Part shown: piece by piece, positions 35,268 through 45,309 of the stretch
Numbering within the stretch: position 1 is the stretch's first letter
Layout of the letters: each line of letters opens with the position of its first letter
Translations under genes and position numbers: made by a program
Notes under the pieces: generated by a model
What the model saw: the letters and a program-made list of their open reading frames with translations, nothing else
Told to the model about the DNA's origin: nothing
Databases searched by the model: none
From: CAWIKY01 sp963836905
GTDB taxonomy: Bacteria > Pseudomonadota > Alphaproteobacteria > Caulobacterales > Hyphomonadaceae
Direction of reading: 5' to 3'
Length of the DNA: 64,000 nt
Assembly (NCBI GenBank): GCA_963836905.1
Contig: CAWIKY010000006.1
Coordinates: 1,302,001 to 1,366,000, forward strand

Positions 35268-36415
35268 ACGCTACCGATGGCCCACAGCTCTGGTGCATTC
35301 GGGTCTCTGGCCGAAGGCGGAAGGCGGACCGGTGAACCCGCCTGTGGAACGCGCCTCGACTCTCCTGTTACCCGATCCTGAAGGTTTGTATGGCGATGGC
35401 AAAGTCTATGGCAGGATGGGCATGGCGGTTCAGGACCACCTTCGCGCCATGTTGTGCGACCTTGAAGGAGCGCATGGTGCGCATCTGACGCCGAATGGGC
35501 TGAGCGCCTGCACGCTGGCGATCCTGTCTTCGGTAAAGTCAGGCGACCATGCATTGATCACCGACGCCGCTTACGGACCGACGCGGCGCTTTTGTGAGCG
35601 CTTTCTGGCCCAGATGGGAGTCGAGGTAACTTTCTATCCGCCGGCAGCGGGAGAAGAGGTCAGAGATCTGATCCGGCCGGAAACGCGAACTCATCTACAT
35701 GGAAGCACCGGGGTCGTTGACCTTTGAAGTTCCTGACATCCCCCGGATCGTCGACGTTGCTCGGAAGCACGGCATAATCACCGTTCTCGATAATACATGG
35801 TCTGCCGGTGTCTACCTGAAGCCGTTAAGCTTGGGTGTTGATCTCTCTGTACAGTCGTTGACCAAATACATCATTGGCCATGCTGACGCCTTCGGCGGGG
35901 CTGTCATGACAGGCAGCCCTCAAATGGACGAACACGTGTCCCAGACCGCTGCTGATCTCGGCCTCGCGCTTGGGCCTGACGATGCCTACTTCGCCCAACG
36001 CGGCATTCGCACGCTCGCAACGCGGCTGCAGGCGCAGTCCGCTTCGGCCCTGAAAGTCGCCGACTGGCTGGAGAAGCAGCCCTGGGTCAATAAAGTGGTG
36101 CATCCTGCGTTCACATCACACCCGGATCATGAGCGCTGGAAAACCTCGTTCAGTGGCGCATCCGGCCTGTTTGGGCTCTACCTCACGCCCTGCTCCGACG
36201 AAGACCTTACGGCCGCTCTGAAGCGCTTGCGGATTTTCGGGTTCGGGTTTTCATGGGGCGGCTTTGAAAGCCTGCTCATCCCCTGTGATGAGCAATTGAA
36301 GCGCTCCGTCAAATCAGACCCCCGTCCGGCCGGGCACCTGTTGCGCCTCAGTATCGGGTTGGAAGACCCCGACGATCTGATTGAAGACCTTGATCACGCC
36401 TTTGCAGGACGTTAG
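35254..36415 (+). pseudogene. metC: Cystathionine beta-lyase (MetC-like), frame interrupted
   Basis: The two frames give one Cys/Met-metabolism PLP enzyme of about 386 residues. The first frame has ALVHSGLWPKAEGGPVNPPV, YGRMGMAVQDHLRAML and HLTPNGLSACTLAILSSV. The second has MEAPGSLTFEVPDIP, VLDNTWSAGVYLKPLSLGVD and the PLP-lysine segment SVQSLTKYIIGHADAFGG. Removing one A from 35688-35689 gives RPETRLIYMEAPGS, the family sequence. It would split cystathionine to homocysteine, pyruvate and ammonia. The GTG at 35254 overlaps the sseA end. Likely a sequencing insertion. Confidence 0.84.
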
Positions 36416-38202
36416 TCCGCTGCTGCACCCGCAGACTTTACATTTGCGCGCTCTATCAGTGCTTTACAGGATGAGTCCTCTGCGCTGCCGGGTTCGATGA
36501 ACGCCAGTGCTCCCAAGGGACCGGCAACGCTAGAGAGAAGAGCCGCGAGACCGACTTGAAGAACCTGCTCGGGCTTGAACACGTTCAAGGAGCGGGATCT
36601 CTGCAAGGTCCCTCCCACGGTTACATTTCCGACCAGTGCACCCCACGAAGCGTCTTTTGCATCGCTTCTGACCTCGAAGTCGAGACTTTCGTCTGCAAGG
36701 TCCAATCCGCCAGCGAGAATGACGAGACTATCATTCGTGTCAAAAACTGCGGGACTGAACTTACCCTGCCCGTTCTTGAAAGACATCCTGGCGACTGCGC
36801 ACCGGGCTTCCGTCAGAACAGGGTCGTCTTTGGAAAGGTCTCCCTCTCCGATCAACACAAGCGACTCTACAAGGTCGAGACCGGCAGCTTCCACCGGCAA
36901 GGCCGCAACAGAAAGGTCGTTTGACCAGAACGAAATATTTCCCGTCAATGTGGCTGCGGCCTCACGAAAGCCGCTGCCGACGGTCGTGATTTCGAATTCG
37001 CCGTCAAGCGAGCCGCGAGCGAACCGGCTCACGCCCAGGCTCTCTGCAGAGATACCGGATGCCGTCCCTTCCGCCGTCGTTACAGCCGGGTCTCGCGAGC
37101 CGTCCAATGTCAGGAATGCAGCAAGTTCACCTTTCGAGAAAGCAAGTCTCGCGTCGGTAACTCGCACGACACGCCCATCAATGTTCACAACGAAATCCAG
37201 GCTCGTGAGATCAAAACGCGAGTCGACGACCTGCTCAGCTGTTACCGTGATCTCACCATCCACGGCGTCCAGTCGCGTAAAGTCAATGACCGCATTCGGG
37301 ATCAGTCTTTCACTCGCCTCGAAAGTGTCTCGGGCTGTTTGCTGTACGTCGCTGACTGTCTCATCTTCACCGATACCTACGGGAATGCCGAAGACGATAC
37401 CGAGGTCATCGAAATCGAGCGTGGTGAAATCAAGCCTGGCATTGATCAACGGAATTTCTTGTCCGAAATCGATGGAGACGGTGCCAATGATATCGCTGTC
37501 GCCAAGAACACTCGGCAGAATGTCGAAATCCAGCTTCCTGTCGGCGTAGTCGAGGTCAAGCTTCAAGCTGTAGGGAGGTGTGTCTGGCGCAGCGATTCCA
37601 GCGAGCGCTCCAAGATCCGCCAGATTTTCTCCGGACATCTCGAGCTGGCCTGTAACAGCCCCAACCGAAACGGTATCACCTTGTCCTTTGAACATTAGTC
37701 GAGCAGCTTCGCTATCGGCTTCGACGGAAAACATGCCGCTTCTGAGGCTACCGACCGCCCGGGTAATCTTGATATCACCTGCGCTGCGACGGAGGGTGAG
37801 GTCGCGTATGTCAAGTTCGTCCAACCATGCAGCAATTGGGAAGAGCTCGTCCCCCGACGAAGCCTCTTCGTTGTCGGACGACGAAAAGGTGATGCCTCCG
37901 TCAGCAGCCGCAAGTCGCGAAACCCATACAAGACCAGGCAGGAAACCAAGCGGATTGATATCGGCTGCTGAGGTCGAAATTTCCAGCCGGTCAGGTATAT
38001 TCAGATCTCTTGTATGAACCCGATTAAGCCGTGGGAAACCAAGCGAGGCCGACGCGACTGACGATCCATCGCCGGAAAACTTCGCAAGCAGGTAATTCGC
38101 CGTCGGGGTTGCCACCGGGCTTTGGGTCATCGCCAGAAGGACAACCAGGATCATCAGGAACAGACCTGCCAGCACGCTGCCAAGTGCCTTCAGAATTCGC
38201 AT
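36412..38202 (-). CDS. AsmA-like envelope protein
   Basis: The 596-residue protein has one N-terminal helix (MRILKALGSVLAGLFLMILV) and a long beta-rich body with many short repeats of the type LxGxxxLxxxxLDFxV, typical of AsmA/TamB-like proteins. The C-terminal part (NDSLVILAGGLDLADESLDF, then GNVTVGGTLQRS) matches the AsmA C region. Such proteins sit in the inner membrane, face the periplasm and are linked to outer-membrane lipid transport or assembly. The ATG at 38202 follows AGAGGTAAG; a longer frame would run into the tRNA-Arg gene. Its 3' end overlaps the convergent metC-like gene by 4 nt. Confidence 0.78.
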   Translation of the reverse strand: MRILKALGSVLAGLFLMILVVLLAMTQSPVATPTANYLLAKFSGDGSSVASASLGFPRLNRVHTRDLNIPDRLEISTSAADINPLGFLPGLVWVSRLAAADGGITFSSSDNEEASSGDELFPIAAWLDELDIRDLTLRRSAGDIKITRAVGSLRSGMFSVEADSEAARLMFKGQGDTVSVGAVTGQLEMSGENLADLGALAGIAAPDTPPYSLKLDLDYADRKLDFDILPSVLGDSDIIGTVSIDFGQEIPLINARLDFTTLDFDDLGIVFGIPVGIGEDETVSDVQQTARDTFEASERLIPNAVIDFTRLDAVDGEITVTAEQVVDSRFDLTSLDFVVNIDGRVVRVTDARLAFSKGELAAFLTLDGSRDPAVTTAEGTASGISAESLGVSRFARGSLDGEFEITTVGSGFREAAATLTGNISFWSNDLSVAALPVEAAGLDLVESLVLIGEGDLSKDDPVLTEARCAVARMSFKNGQGKFSPAVFDTNDSLVILAGGLDLADESLDFEVRSDAKDASWGALVGNVTVGGTLQRSRSLNVFKPEQVLQVGLAALLSSVAGPLGALAFIEPGSAEDSSCKALIERANVKSAGAAAD

Positions 38203-38250
38203 TGAGCTTACCTCTGTCAGACCAACGCCCGCGCGAACCAAGAGTTCACT

Positions 38251-38327
38251 TGGCGACCCCTGCAGGACTCGAACCTGCAACCGTCGGATTAGAAGTCCGG
38301 TGCTCTATCCAGTTGAGCTAAGGGGCC
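38251..38327 (-). tRNA. tRNA-Arg(UCU)
   Basis: The minus strand folds as a full 77-nt tRNA starting GGCCCCTTAGCTCAACTGG, with anticodon loop CTTCTAA (anticodon TCT), T loop GGTTCGAGTCC and an encoded CCA. One G-T pair is present in the acceptor stem. Confidence 0.95.
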
Positions 38328-38336
38328 CGCTTGGGG

Positions 38337-38648
38337 TCAGTGAGTCCAGGGCTGCTTACGGGACACATCGAAGTTTGCGCTGTAGGATTTCACCAGCCTT
38401 TTCGCAGGCCTCGAATCGACCACCTCAAACGCCATCTTCGCAGTTTCGGCATAACGAATCGCTTCTTCGCGGGTGTCGAAATGAAGTTTGACCTGCGAGC
38501 TTGTGTCGCTGGTGCTCGTCCACCCCATCAAGGGATCTTTCGAACGGCTACCAGCCTGGGGCAGAAGTTCCAGAACCCATTCGGCGGATTTTGCCCGGCC
38601 CGACTGCATGGCTGTTCTGGATGGCTTGTAGATCCGGGCTTTTTTCAT
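38337..38648 (-). CDS. ETC complex I subunit (NDUFS4-like accessory subunit)
   Basis: The 103-residue protein starts MKKARIYKPSRTAMQSGRAK and has WVLELLP, DPLMGWTSTSDTSSQVKLHF, TREEAIRYAETAK and a C-terminal SYSANFDVSRKQPWTH. This is the ETC complex I subunit family (eukaryotic NDUFS4/AQDQ), a peripheral subunit of NADH dehydrogenase in alphaproteobacteria and mitochondria. The gene sits between tRNA-Arg and tRNA-Pro, 9 and 24 nt away, and far from any nuo operon. It is a strong lineage marker. Confidence 0.92.
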   Translation of the reverse strand: MKKARIYKPSRTAMQSGRAKSAEWVLELLPQAGSRSKDPLMGWTSTSDTSSQVKLHFDTREEAIRYAETAKMAFEVVDSRPAKRLVKSYSANFDVSRKQPWTH

Positions 38649-38672
38649 CTCAGATCCCTGCGGCGTAACTGA

Positions 38673-38749
<77 letters not shown>

Positions 38750-38790
38750 ACAAGATGCGTTGCCTATACCGACTTTTCGGCAAACTCAAG

Positions 38791-39222
38791 TCATGAAACT
38801 GCTTTGCGTCGCAACGACCTGAAAACACCGGTTGCAACCGCCGCCATGACGCTCCCATTGGCGACGAGTTCGCAACGCGTGTGTACAATGTCCCCGTCGC
38901 GTCCGACAACGTCGGCCTTTGCTGTCAACCAGTCCCCGAGCCGGACAGTTGCCAGATAATCTATCTCCAGGCGGATCGTGACCGACATACGCCCGGCCTC
39001 GCGCCAGACGGCCCATGCCAATGCCCCGTCGGCAAAAGATGCGATCATTCCGCCGTGAAGAAAGCCCATTCCGTTGCAGTGACGCTCCAGAACGCGAAGC
39101 CCAACGAGCGTTTGGTCCGGCGTTTCCTTCCGGTAGAGCGGACCGTTATGTCGCGTGAACGGTCCGCGACCGGAGTCTTCGATGAAACCATCCGGGATAT
39201 TTGTTGTCTTGTCCGAAGTCAT
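38791..39222 (-). CDS. PaaI family hotdog thioesterase
   Basis: The 143-residue hotdog protein has VLERHCNGMGFLHGGMIASF (about 46-65), in which the HGG motif is the catalytic loop of the PaaI/YbgC group, then LEIDYLATVRLGDWLTAKAD. It would hydrolyse an acyl-CoA thioester; the acyl group is not known. The ATG at 39222 overlaps the stop of the DUF192 gene by 4 nt, so the two are co-translated. Confidence 0.87.
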   Translation of the reverse strand: MTSDKTTNIPDGFIEDSGRGPFTRHNGPLYRKETPDQTLVGLRVLERHCNGMGFLHGGMIASFADGALAWAVWREAGRMSVTIRLEIDYLATVRLGDWLTAKADVVGRDGDIVHTRCELVANGSVMAAVATGVFRSLRRKAVS

Positions 39223-39740
39223 TCCATCTCGGTTGGTTCATTTTCGGGAATCGTCGGCTCGGGTATTTGCGAAGGTGGGCTACCAAAAAGCCTGTGTACC
39301 ACGCGGTCACCGACATCGATTCCGGAAGCCAGACTGCTGCCTCCATCGAGTTCGAGAACGGCTCTTACGACGAAGCCTGGATTGATGATCCGCTCGGAGC
39401 CTGGAGCCGCATGACTCGCGATGGCCAGAATCTCGCCGTCGGACGCAAGAAACAGCATGTCGAGCGGGAAGGTTACGTTCCGCATGAACATGTTCGCTTC
39501 ACGTGGCGCACCAAAATCGAAGAGCATTCCGGCATTCTCTTCAAGGCCGTCCCTGAACATCATGCCAGTCGCAATTTCCGAAGGCTCATCAGCTATTTCT
39601 ACGCGGAACTGAAGCTGTTCTGTTTCGGTCTGGATAACGAGCGGCTCGGTCTCGAGGAACTGCGCCTCAGATAATGCCTGAGCGGACACTGGCAGCGTAA
39701 GTGTTGCCGCGAGAAAGAATGAGAAAATTAGAGACTTCAT
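39219..39740 (-). CDS. DUF192 family secreted protein
   Basis: The 173-residue protein has a Sec signal peptide (MKSLIFSFFLAATLTLPVSA) and a DUF192 domain: RVEIADEPSEIATGMMFRDG, GMLFDFGAPREANMFMRNVT and FPLDMLFLASDGEI. The C-terminus is Pro/Glu-rich (PEPTIPENEPTEME). The function of DUF192 is not known. The ATG at 39740 fits the signal peptide; a longer frame adds charged residues before it. The gene overlaps the thioesterase gene by 4 nt. Confidence 0.87.
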   Translation of the reverse strand: MKSLIFSFFLAATLTLPVSAQALSEAQFLETEPLVIQTETEQLQFRVEIADEPSEIATGMMFRDGLEENAGMLFDFGAPREANMFMRNVTFPLDMLFLASDGEILAIASHAAPGSERIINPGFVVRAVLELDGGSSLASGIDVGDRVVHRLFGSPPSQIPEPTIPENEPTEME

Positions 39741-39851
39741 TGCGCAATCACACCGTGGATGACGAAGAAAGTCTGTCTGATACACGTCATGTACGCGCTC
39801 TGGAAGGGTTTCGGCCCTTCAAGGCGACTGTTGGCCGAAAATGCGGGGAAA

Positions 39852-39926
39852 TGGCACGCCCTAGGGGAATCGAACCCCTCTTTCCAGGTTGAAAACCTGG
39901 CGTCCTAACCGATAGACGAAGGGCGC
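39852..39926 (-). tRNA. tRNA-Glu(UUC)
   Basis: The minus strand gives a 75-nt tRNA starting GCGCCCTTCGTCTATCGG, anticodon loop TTTTCAA (anticodon TTC), T arm AGGGGTTCGATTCCCCT and an encoded CCA. The first acceptor pair is G-T. Confidence 0.94.
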
Positions 39927-39977
39927 GTACCGAAGGCGGGGATATACCGGGCGTTCAGGCTGCCTGCAACCCTAAAA

Positions 39978-41796
39978 TCAGACCTCGAACGTCTCAATCC
40001 GACGCAGCCGATTTCCTCCAAGCGCATCAACGAGTTCCAACTGTGCCGTTGTGCGACCGTTCCAGACGTTGAGAGACGCATAACCGGCAACTGCCACCGG
40101 AACCCCCTTGCGCAAAACATCGCCAAGCGGCGTGTCCGCCGCGCGCCATGCAATGGCGTCGATACTGCCGGTTTCGTCACGCAGCCGGAGCTTGAGATGA
40201 TTGGCGCCGACGGAACGTATATCGTCCACCAGGATGTTGCGAGCGCCGAGTACAGGCTTGGGAGCGCCCGCGCCGAACGGACCGGTCGAGTTGATCTCGG
40301 TGATCAGACCTGGCGTCAAGCCACCGAAAAATACGGTCAGATCGACATCCAGTACCCGGGCTGCCGCCTGCTCGCCCTGGGTTGCCTTGAACTGCCCGGT
40401 CAGAAACCGGGTCAGTTCGCCGATCCGGTCGATATCAATGCTGACGCCGGCAGCCATGGCGTGACCGCCTCCTGAACGTGAGATACCTGCTTTCACAGAA
40501 GCCGATATCGCATCGCCGATGTTGACGCCTTCTATTGATCGGGCGGATCCCTTGGCGCCATCACCCAGCCCGTCGCCATAGCCAAGGACCAGAGCAGGTC
40601 GATGAAAGGTTTCTTTCAGACGGCCGGCGACAATTCCGATGACGCCGGGATGCCAGCCATCGCCGTGTGTTACGAGCACCGGTACGTCAGGGCTCGCCTG
40701 GATAATACCCTCGGCCTGCCGCTTCGCTGCCTCAAGGATATCCCTCTCCAGCGATTGTCGCGCGAGGTTCAGTCCATGCAACTCGACAGCGATCTTCCGG
40801 GCTTCGGCATGGTCCTCGGTAGCCAGAAGCTTCGTCGCGAGCCACGGGTCGCCCAGACGGCCGCCAGCGTTGAGTTGTGGACCGATCCCGAACGTCAGAT
40901 CGGTGACGGTTCGCGGAGCTTTGCGACCGGAGACATCCGCCAAAGCAACAATCCCGGGAGACTGGTCGCGTGCGACGACCTTCAGGCCCTGTTTTACGAA
41001 GGCGCGGTTGACGCCCTTGAGCGGTGCCATGTCGCAAAGCGTTCCAAGGGCACAGAGGTCCAGCCAGTCGATGAGGTCAGGCAATTCGTCCGGTCCATGC
41101 CCACGTCGACGCATCTCCGCATTCAGTGCCGTGAGCATGACGAAAACGACACCGGCTGCTGCCAGATGCCCCTGCCCCTGATTCGCAGTCTGTCCGGTTG
41201 GGGTTCACCAGCGCCACAGCCGGTGGCATGGCACCTGCCATCAGGTGGTGATCGAGAACGATAACACCGAGATCGATCATGACGGCATGTTCAAGCGCGT
41301 CGACAGCGGCAGCACCGCAGTCCACGGTGATGACGAGATCAACGCCCTCACTCTTCAACGCATCGAAAGCGCCTGCGTTGGGGCCGTACCCCTCTCTCAA
41401 ACGATCCGGAACGTAGAGAACGAGCGATTTACCGAAATGCCTGAAATACCGGACAAGCAGAGCCGCTGACGTTGCGCCATCAACGTCATAGTCCGCGAAC
41501 ACAGCGACCGACGCGTCCCCCTCCATCGCCGCCACTATCTTCTGCGCCGCTATCTCCATATCAGCGAAAGAGGCGGGATCAGGAAATGTACCGCGCAGTG
41601 TTGGCGAGAGAAATGTTTTGGCCTCGTCAGGGTGTACGCCACGCTGCACAAGCAGACGGGCGGTCAGCTCGTTTACACCGGATGCCTTCTGAACGTTGCG
41701 TACGAGAGCGTCATCGATTTCGGCCCAGCGCCAGTCTCGCCCGCTTACGGAACGCGCAGAGTGCCCGGTTCCAATTCCTTGCTCTGCTTCGCTCAA
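39978..41796 (-). pseudogene. recJ: Single-stranded-DNA-specific exonuclease RecJ, frame interrupted
   Basis: The two frames together give about 605 residues. The first holds the DHH-family motifs VFADYDVDGATSAALLVRYF and VIVLDHHLMAG. The second holds ALGTLCDMAPLKGVNR, GPQLNAGGRLGDPWLATKLL and the DHHA1 GISRSGGGHAMAAGVS. Removing one base of the four C at 41175-41178 restores CESGQGHLAAAGVVFVMLTA. RecJ degrades single strands 5' to 3' in recombination and mismatch repair. The frame opens with TTG at 41796, overlapping glpX by 4 nt. A homopolymer sequencing error is likely. Confidence 0.88.
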
Positions 41797-42746
41797 AGAG
41801 GTCGCCGCGACTGGATGATGCGTGTCGTCCGGTCAAAGGATGACATGACAAGTGTCTCTGTGTTTGCGTGCGTGTCTTCCATCAGAACCCCGTCAAGAAG
41901 GCTGCCCTTCGTTACACCAGTCGCGCAGAAGATCGTGTCTCCTGAAACCAGGTCGTCGAGAGAATAGATACGTGCGAGGTCGGTAATTCCAACGCGATCG
42001 GCACGGCTCTTTTCTTCCTGATTGCGGAAATGCAGTCGCGCCAGCATTTGACCGCCAATGCACTTGAGTGCGGATGCTGCCAACACGCCCTCAGGGGCAC
42101 CGCCCTGCCCGATGTAAAGGTCTATGCCCGTCGAGGCGTCAGTTGTGTAGATCACCCCCGCAACGTCTCCATCGCTGATCAGAGAGACACGTGCACCCGC
42201 CTCTCTGAGACTTTCGATGATGTGCTGGTGGCGCGGTCGGTCCAGCACGCACGCTGTAATCTCTCTGACGTGAACGCCCTTCGCATCGGCCAGCTTCTTG
42301 GCCATATCGCCAGCGCTTGCGTCGAGGTCGAGAATACCGTCCGGGTAGCCGGGACCTACCGCAAGCTTGTCCATATAGACATCAGGCGAATGCAGCATGG
42401 TTCCGCGGGGCGCTACGGCAAGAACGGCCAGCGCATTTGGCATAGCCTTGGCTGTGAGCGTGGTTCCTTCCAGAGGATCGAGCGCGATGTCGATCTGTTG
42501 GCCTTTTCCGGTCCCGACTTCCTCGCCGATGTAGAGCATTGGCGCCTCGTCACGCTCACCTTCACCGATAACAATGCGGCCACGCATCTCGATTGCGTTG
42601 AGCGCTGTCCGCATGGCGTCAACCGCTGCCTGATCCGCCTTTTTCTCGTCGCCGCGGCCAACAAGTTCGTAAGCGGCTATGGCGGCCAGTTCAGTGACCT
42701 CGGTCATGGCGTGCGCGAGCGCGCTGTTCAATTGTTCTTTCGACAT
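41793..42746 (-). CDS. glpX: Fructose-1,6-bisphosphatase class II
   Basis: The 317-residue protein has the GlpX marks IGEGERDEAPMLYIGEEVG (about 55-73), LDPLEGTTLTAKAMPNALAV (about 85-104) with the metal-binding Asp/Glu, ISDGDVAGVIYTT and GQGGAPEGVLAASALK (about 210-225). It removes the 1-phosphate of fructose 1,6-bisphosphate in gluconeogenesis. The ATG at 42746 follows CAGGAAA. It lies between hom and recJ, a run conserved in related alphaproteobacteria. Confidence 0.94.
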   Translation of the reverse strand: MSKEQLNSALAHAMTEVTELAAIAAYELVGRGDEKKADQAAVDAMRTALNAIEMRGRIVIGEGERDEAPMLYIGEEVGTGKGQQIDIALDPLEGTTLTAKAMPNALAVLAVAPRGTMLHSPDVYMDKLAVGPGYPDGILDLDASAGDMAKKLADAKGVHVREITACVLDRPRHQHIIESLREAGARVSLISDGDVAGVIYTTDASTGIDLYIGQGGAPEGVLAASALKCIGGQMLARLHFRNQEEKSRADRVGITDLARIYSLDDLVSGDTIFCATGVTKGSLLDGVLMEDTHANTETLVMSSFDRTTRIIQSRRPL

Positions 42747-42769
42747 GTCGGTTTCCTGAAAATGCTGCT

Positions 42770-44059
42770 TCAACGGGCTTCGATACGTATCAGTCTGGCG
42801 GGGTCAACCACGAGCGGAGAGGTTTCGAGGCGCTTCATGGCCTTCGCTACGTCGGCATGCAATCCTGCATGCGTCACGATCGCCACGTTCGCGTTGCCCG
42901 TTTCACCTGCCGAATCCTGATGGAACACATCTACCGAGATGCCGTTCTCAGCTAGCCCTTGGGTCAGGGCTGCCAAAGCGCCTGCCTGATCTTTAAGCGA
43001 CAGCCGGATGAAATACCGGCTTGGAATCTTCGAGTCTGCTGATGGATCGACGAACGCAACCGGTTGATCTTCATCAGCCGGGCCGAAACGCAAATCCGAC
43101 CTTCCGCCATGCAGCATGGCCAGGTCGCCAAGAACGGCGCTCGCTGTTGGTCCCGACCCCGCGCCCTGACCAGTAAACATCAAAGGTCCGGCATGGACTG
43201 TCTGGATCCGTACCGCATTCAACGGACCATTCACGCCGGCAAGTTGGGACGTTTCGTGCAAGAGGACCGGCTCCACCCGACACAGGATACCATGTGGCGT
43301 CAAAGTGGCCTCGGCGATCAAACGGATCCGGTAACCAAACTTTGCCGCCAATATGAGGTCTGTCAGCTGAACCGTATCGATTCCGTTGATCGATACCCGG
43401 TCAAAATCGAGCGTCGCACCAAAGCCGAGCGTCGCGAGCAAAGCGATCTTGTGAGCTGCATCCGTACCCGAAATATCGAGGAAGGGATCAGCTTCTGCAT
43501 ATCCGAGGTCTTGGGCGTCCTTAAGCACAGCCCCGTACTCGGCGTTTCGATCCAGCATTTCGCACAATACGTAATTGCATGTGCCGTTCAGAATGCCGCT
43601 GATTGATTGCAGTTGCGTACCGGCAAGGGATTCGCGAACCGCCCGGACGATCGGGATGGCGCCTGCGACTGCGGCCTCAAAATGAAGCGGGACGCCTGCC
43701 TCCTTTGCAAGAGACGCGAGCCGTGTGCCGTGGACCGCCATCATCGCCTTGTTGGCAGTCACAACTGCCTTACCGGACTTGAGGGCCGCCTCAACGCTGG
43801 CCAGAGCTGTTCCGCTCTCACCGCCCATCAATTCAACGAAAACATCGATCTTGGAGCTGGTAGCGAGGTCGACCGGGTCATCGAACCAGTGATATGTGGA
43901 GAGGTCCACCGGGCGCTGCTTGTCGCGGGTACGCGCCGTGATCCCGGATATTTCGAAACTGCCGTTCAGACGTAACGATGCCTGATCCTGCAAGCGTTCT
44001 ATGACGCCGGTTCCGACGTTGCCCAAACCTGCGATACCGAGTCGGAGTGTCTGTCCCAT
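42770..44059 (-). CDS. hom: Homoserine dehydrogenase
   Basis: The 429-residue enzyme has the N-terminal NAD(P) site RLGIAGLGNVGTGVIERLQD, the catalytic-domain segments AVAGAIPIVRAVRESLAG and ISGILNGTCNYVLCEM (about 150-180), GYAEADPFLDISGTDAAHKI, and a C-terminal ACT domain (FIRLSLKDQAGALAALTQGL). It reduces aspartate semialdehyde to homoserine; the ACT domain suggests feedback by threonine. It starts 3 nt after the aminotransferase stop. Confidence 0.95.
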   Translation of the reverse strand: MGQTLRLGIAGLGNVGTGVIERLQDQASLRLNGSFEISGITARTRDKQRPVDLSTYHWFDDPVDLATSSKIDVFVELMGGESGTALASVEAALKSGKAVVTANKAMMAVHGTRLASLAKEAGVPLHFEAAVAGAIPIVRAVRESLAGTQLQSISGILNGTCNYVLCEMLDRNAEYGAVLKDAQDLGYAEADPFLDISGTDAAHKIALLATLGFGATLDFDRVSINGIDTVQLTDLILAAKFGYRIRLIAEATLTPHGILCRVEPVLLHETSQLAGVNGPLNAVRIQTVHAGPLMFTGQGAGSGPTASAVLGDLAMLHGGRSDLRFGPADEDQPVAFVDPSADSKIPSRYFIRLSLKDQAGALAALTQGLAENGISVDVFHQDSAGETGNANVAIVTHAGLHADVAKAMKRLETSPLVVDPARLIRIEAR

Positions 44060-44062
44060 GCC

Positions 44063-45274
44063 TTATCCGGCCAGCAAGGAAGCGGCCGCCCCATTCGTTT
44101 CAGAGCTAAAAAACCGGCGCACACCACGTGCCGCCTGACGGATTCTCTGTTCATTTTCCACAAGAGCGATCCTTACGAATCCCTCGCCATGCTCCCCGAA
44201 ACCAACCCCAGGACTCACGGCCACATGCGCTTCATTGATGAGCTTTAGGGTAAAGTCCAGTGATCCCATCGCCTCAAACCGTTCCGGCAAGCGTGCCCAG
44301 ACAAACATTGAGGCTTTCGGCTTCTCGATCGCCCATCCCGCCTGCCCAAAAGATTCGATCAAAACATCACGGCGGTGACGGTAGATTGCACGCAGATCGT
44401 CGACGCAATCCTGGGGGCCGTTGAGCGCTTCACAAGCCGCCACCTGAATGGGCGTGTAGGAGCCGTAATCCAGATAGGACTTCACACGTGCCAAAGCCGC
44501 TATCAGTCGCTCGTTACCCGCGGCAAAGCCGACCCGCCAACCGGCCATGTTATAGGTTTTGCTGAGCGTGGTCGTCTCCACACAGATGTCGCGTGCACCA
44601 TCCACCTCCAAAATAGAAGGTGGCGGGGTATCGAAATAGATTTCGTTATAGGCAAGATCTGACAGGATCCAGAGATCGTGCCGTTTCGCGAACGCGACAG
44701 CTTCCTTGTAGAAGTCCAGGTCGACGACGTGCGAGGTCGGGTTTCCCGGATAGCACAGGACCATGGCCGAGGGTGGCGGTACGCTGTGCCGTACAGCGCG
44801 TCCAAGTCCGGAAAGGTACTCTTCCGGCGAATGCGCTTTGACATGCTGGATCGTTGCGCCTGCCATGATGAAGCCGAAGGAATGGATCGGATACGAGGGG
44901 TTGGGCGCAAGGATCACATCCCCTGGCGCTGCCAATGCCTGTGCAAGGTTTGCAAAGCCTTCCTTGGAACCAAGCGTCGCGACGATTTCCCGGTCCGGAT
45001 CGAGTGTCACTCCGAAACGTCGCTTGTAATAGCCGGCTTGGGCACGCCGCAGCCCCGGAATTCCCCGTGACGAAGAATATCGATTCGTCTTTGGTTTTCT
45101 GGCGGTCTCGATCAGCTTTTCGACGATATGTGGCGGGGTTGGCAGGTCCGGGTTACCCATTCCGAGATCGATGATGTCAGCACCGGAGGCACGAAGCGCT
45201 GCTGCGCTCCGGTTGACCTGCTCGAAAACATAAGGCGGCAGGCGCCGTATTTTGTGAAATTGCGAATTGACCAT
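44063..45274 (-). CDS. Class I/II PLP-dependent aminotransferase (AlaC / LL-DAP aminotransferase-like)
   Basis: The 403-residue fold-type I enzyme has DLGMGNPDLPTPPHIVEKLI near residue 40, YSSSRGIPGLRRAQAGYYKR, CYPGNPTSHVVDLDFYKEAV, and the PLP-lysine segment ETTTLSKTYNMAGWRVGFAA (about 235). This type is AlaC-like; the gene is transcribed directly before hom, so an aspartate-family substrate is possible. The ATG at 45274 begins MVNSQFHKIRRLPPYVF; a TTG five codons earlier is the alternative. Confidence 0.88.
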   Translation of the reverse strand: MVNSQFHKIRRLPPYVFEQVNRSAAALRASGADIIDLGMGNPDLPTPPHIVEKLIETARKPKTNRYSSSRGIPGLRRAQAGYYKRRFGVTLDPDREIVATLGSKEGFANLAQALAAPGDVILAPNPSYPIHSFGFIMAGATIQHVKAHSPEEYLSGLGRAVRHSVPPPSAMVLCYPGNPTSHVVDLDFYKEAVAFAKRHDLWILSDLAYNEIYFDTPPPSILEVDGARDICVETTTLSKTYNMAGWRVGFAAGNERLIAALARVKSYLDYGSYTPIQVAACEALNGPQDCVDDLRAIYRHRRDVLIESFGQAGWAIEKPKASMFVWARLPERFEAMGSLDFTLKLINEAHVAVSPGVGFGEHGEGFVRIALVENEQRIRQAARGVRRFFSSETNGAAASLLAG

Positions 45275-45309
45275 GGAGAAGATGCCCAAGACCTGAAAAC
45301 GGGAGGATG

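Noticed and set aside
42030..42920. Plus-strand frame of 296 codons
   Set aside because: Antisense to glpX and the start of the hom 3' end; no recognisable domain and no ribosome binding site.
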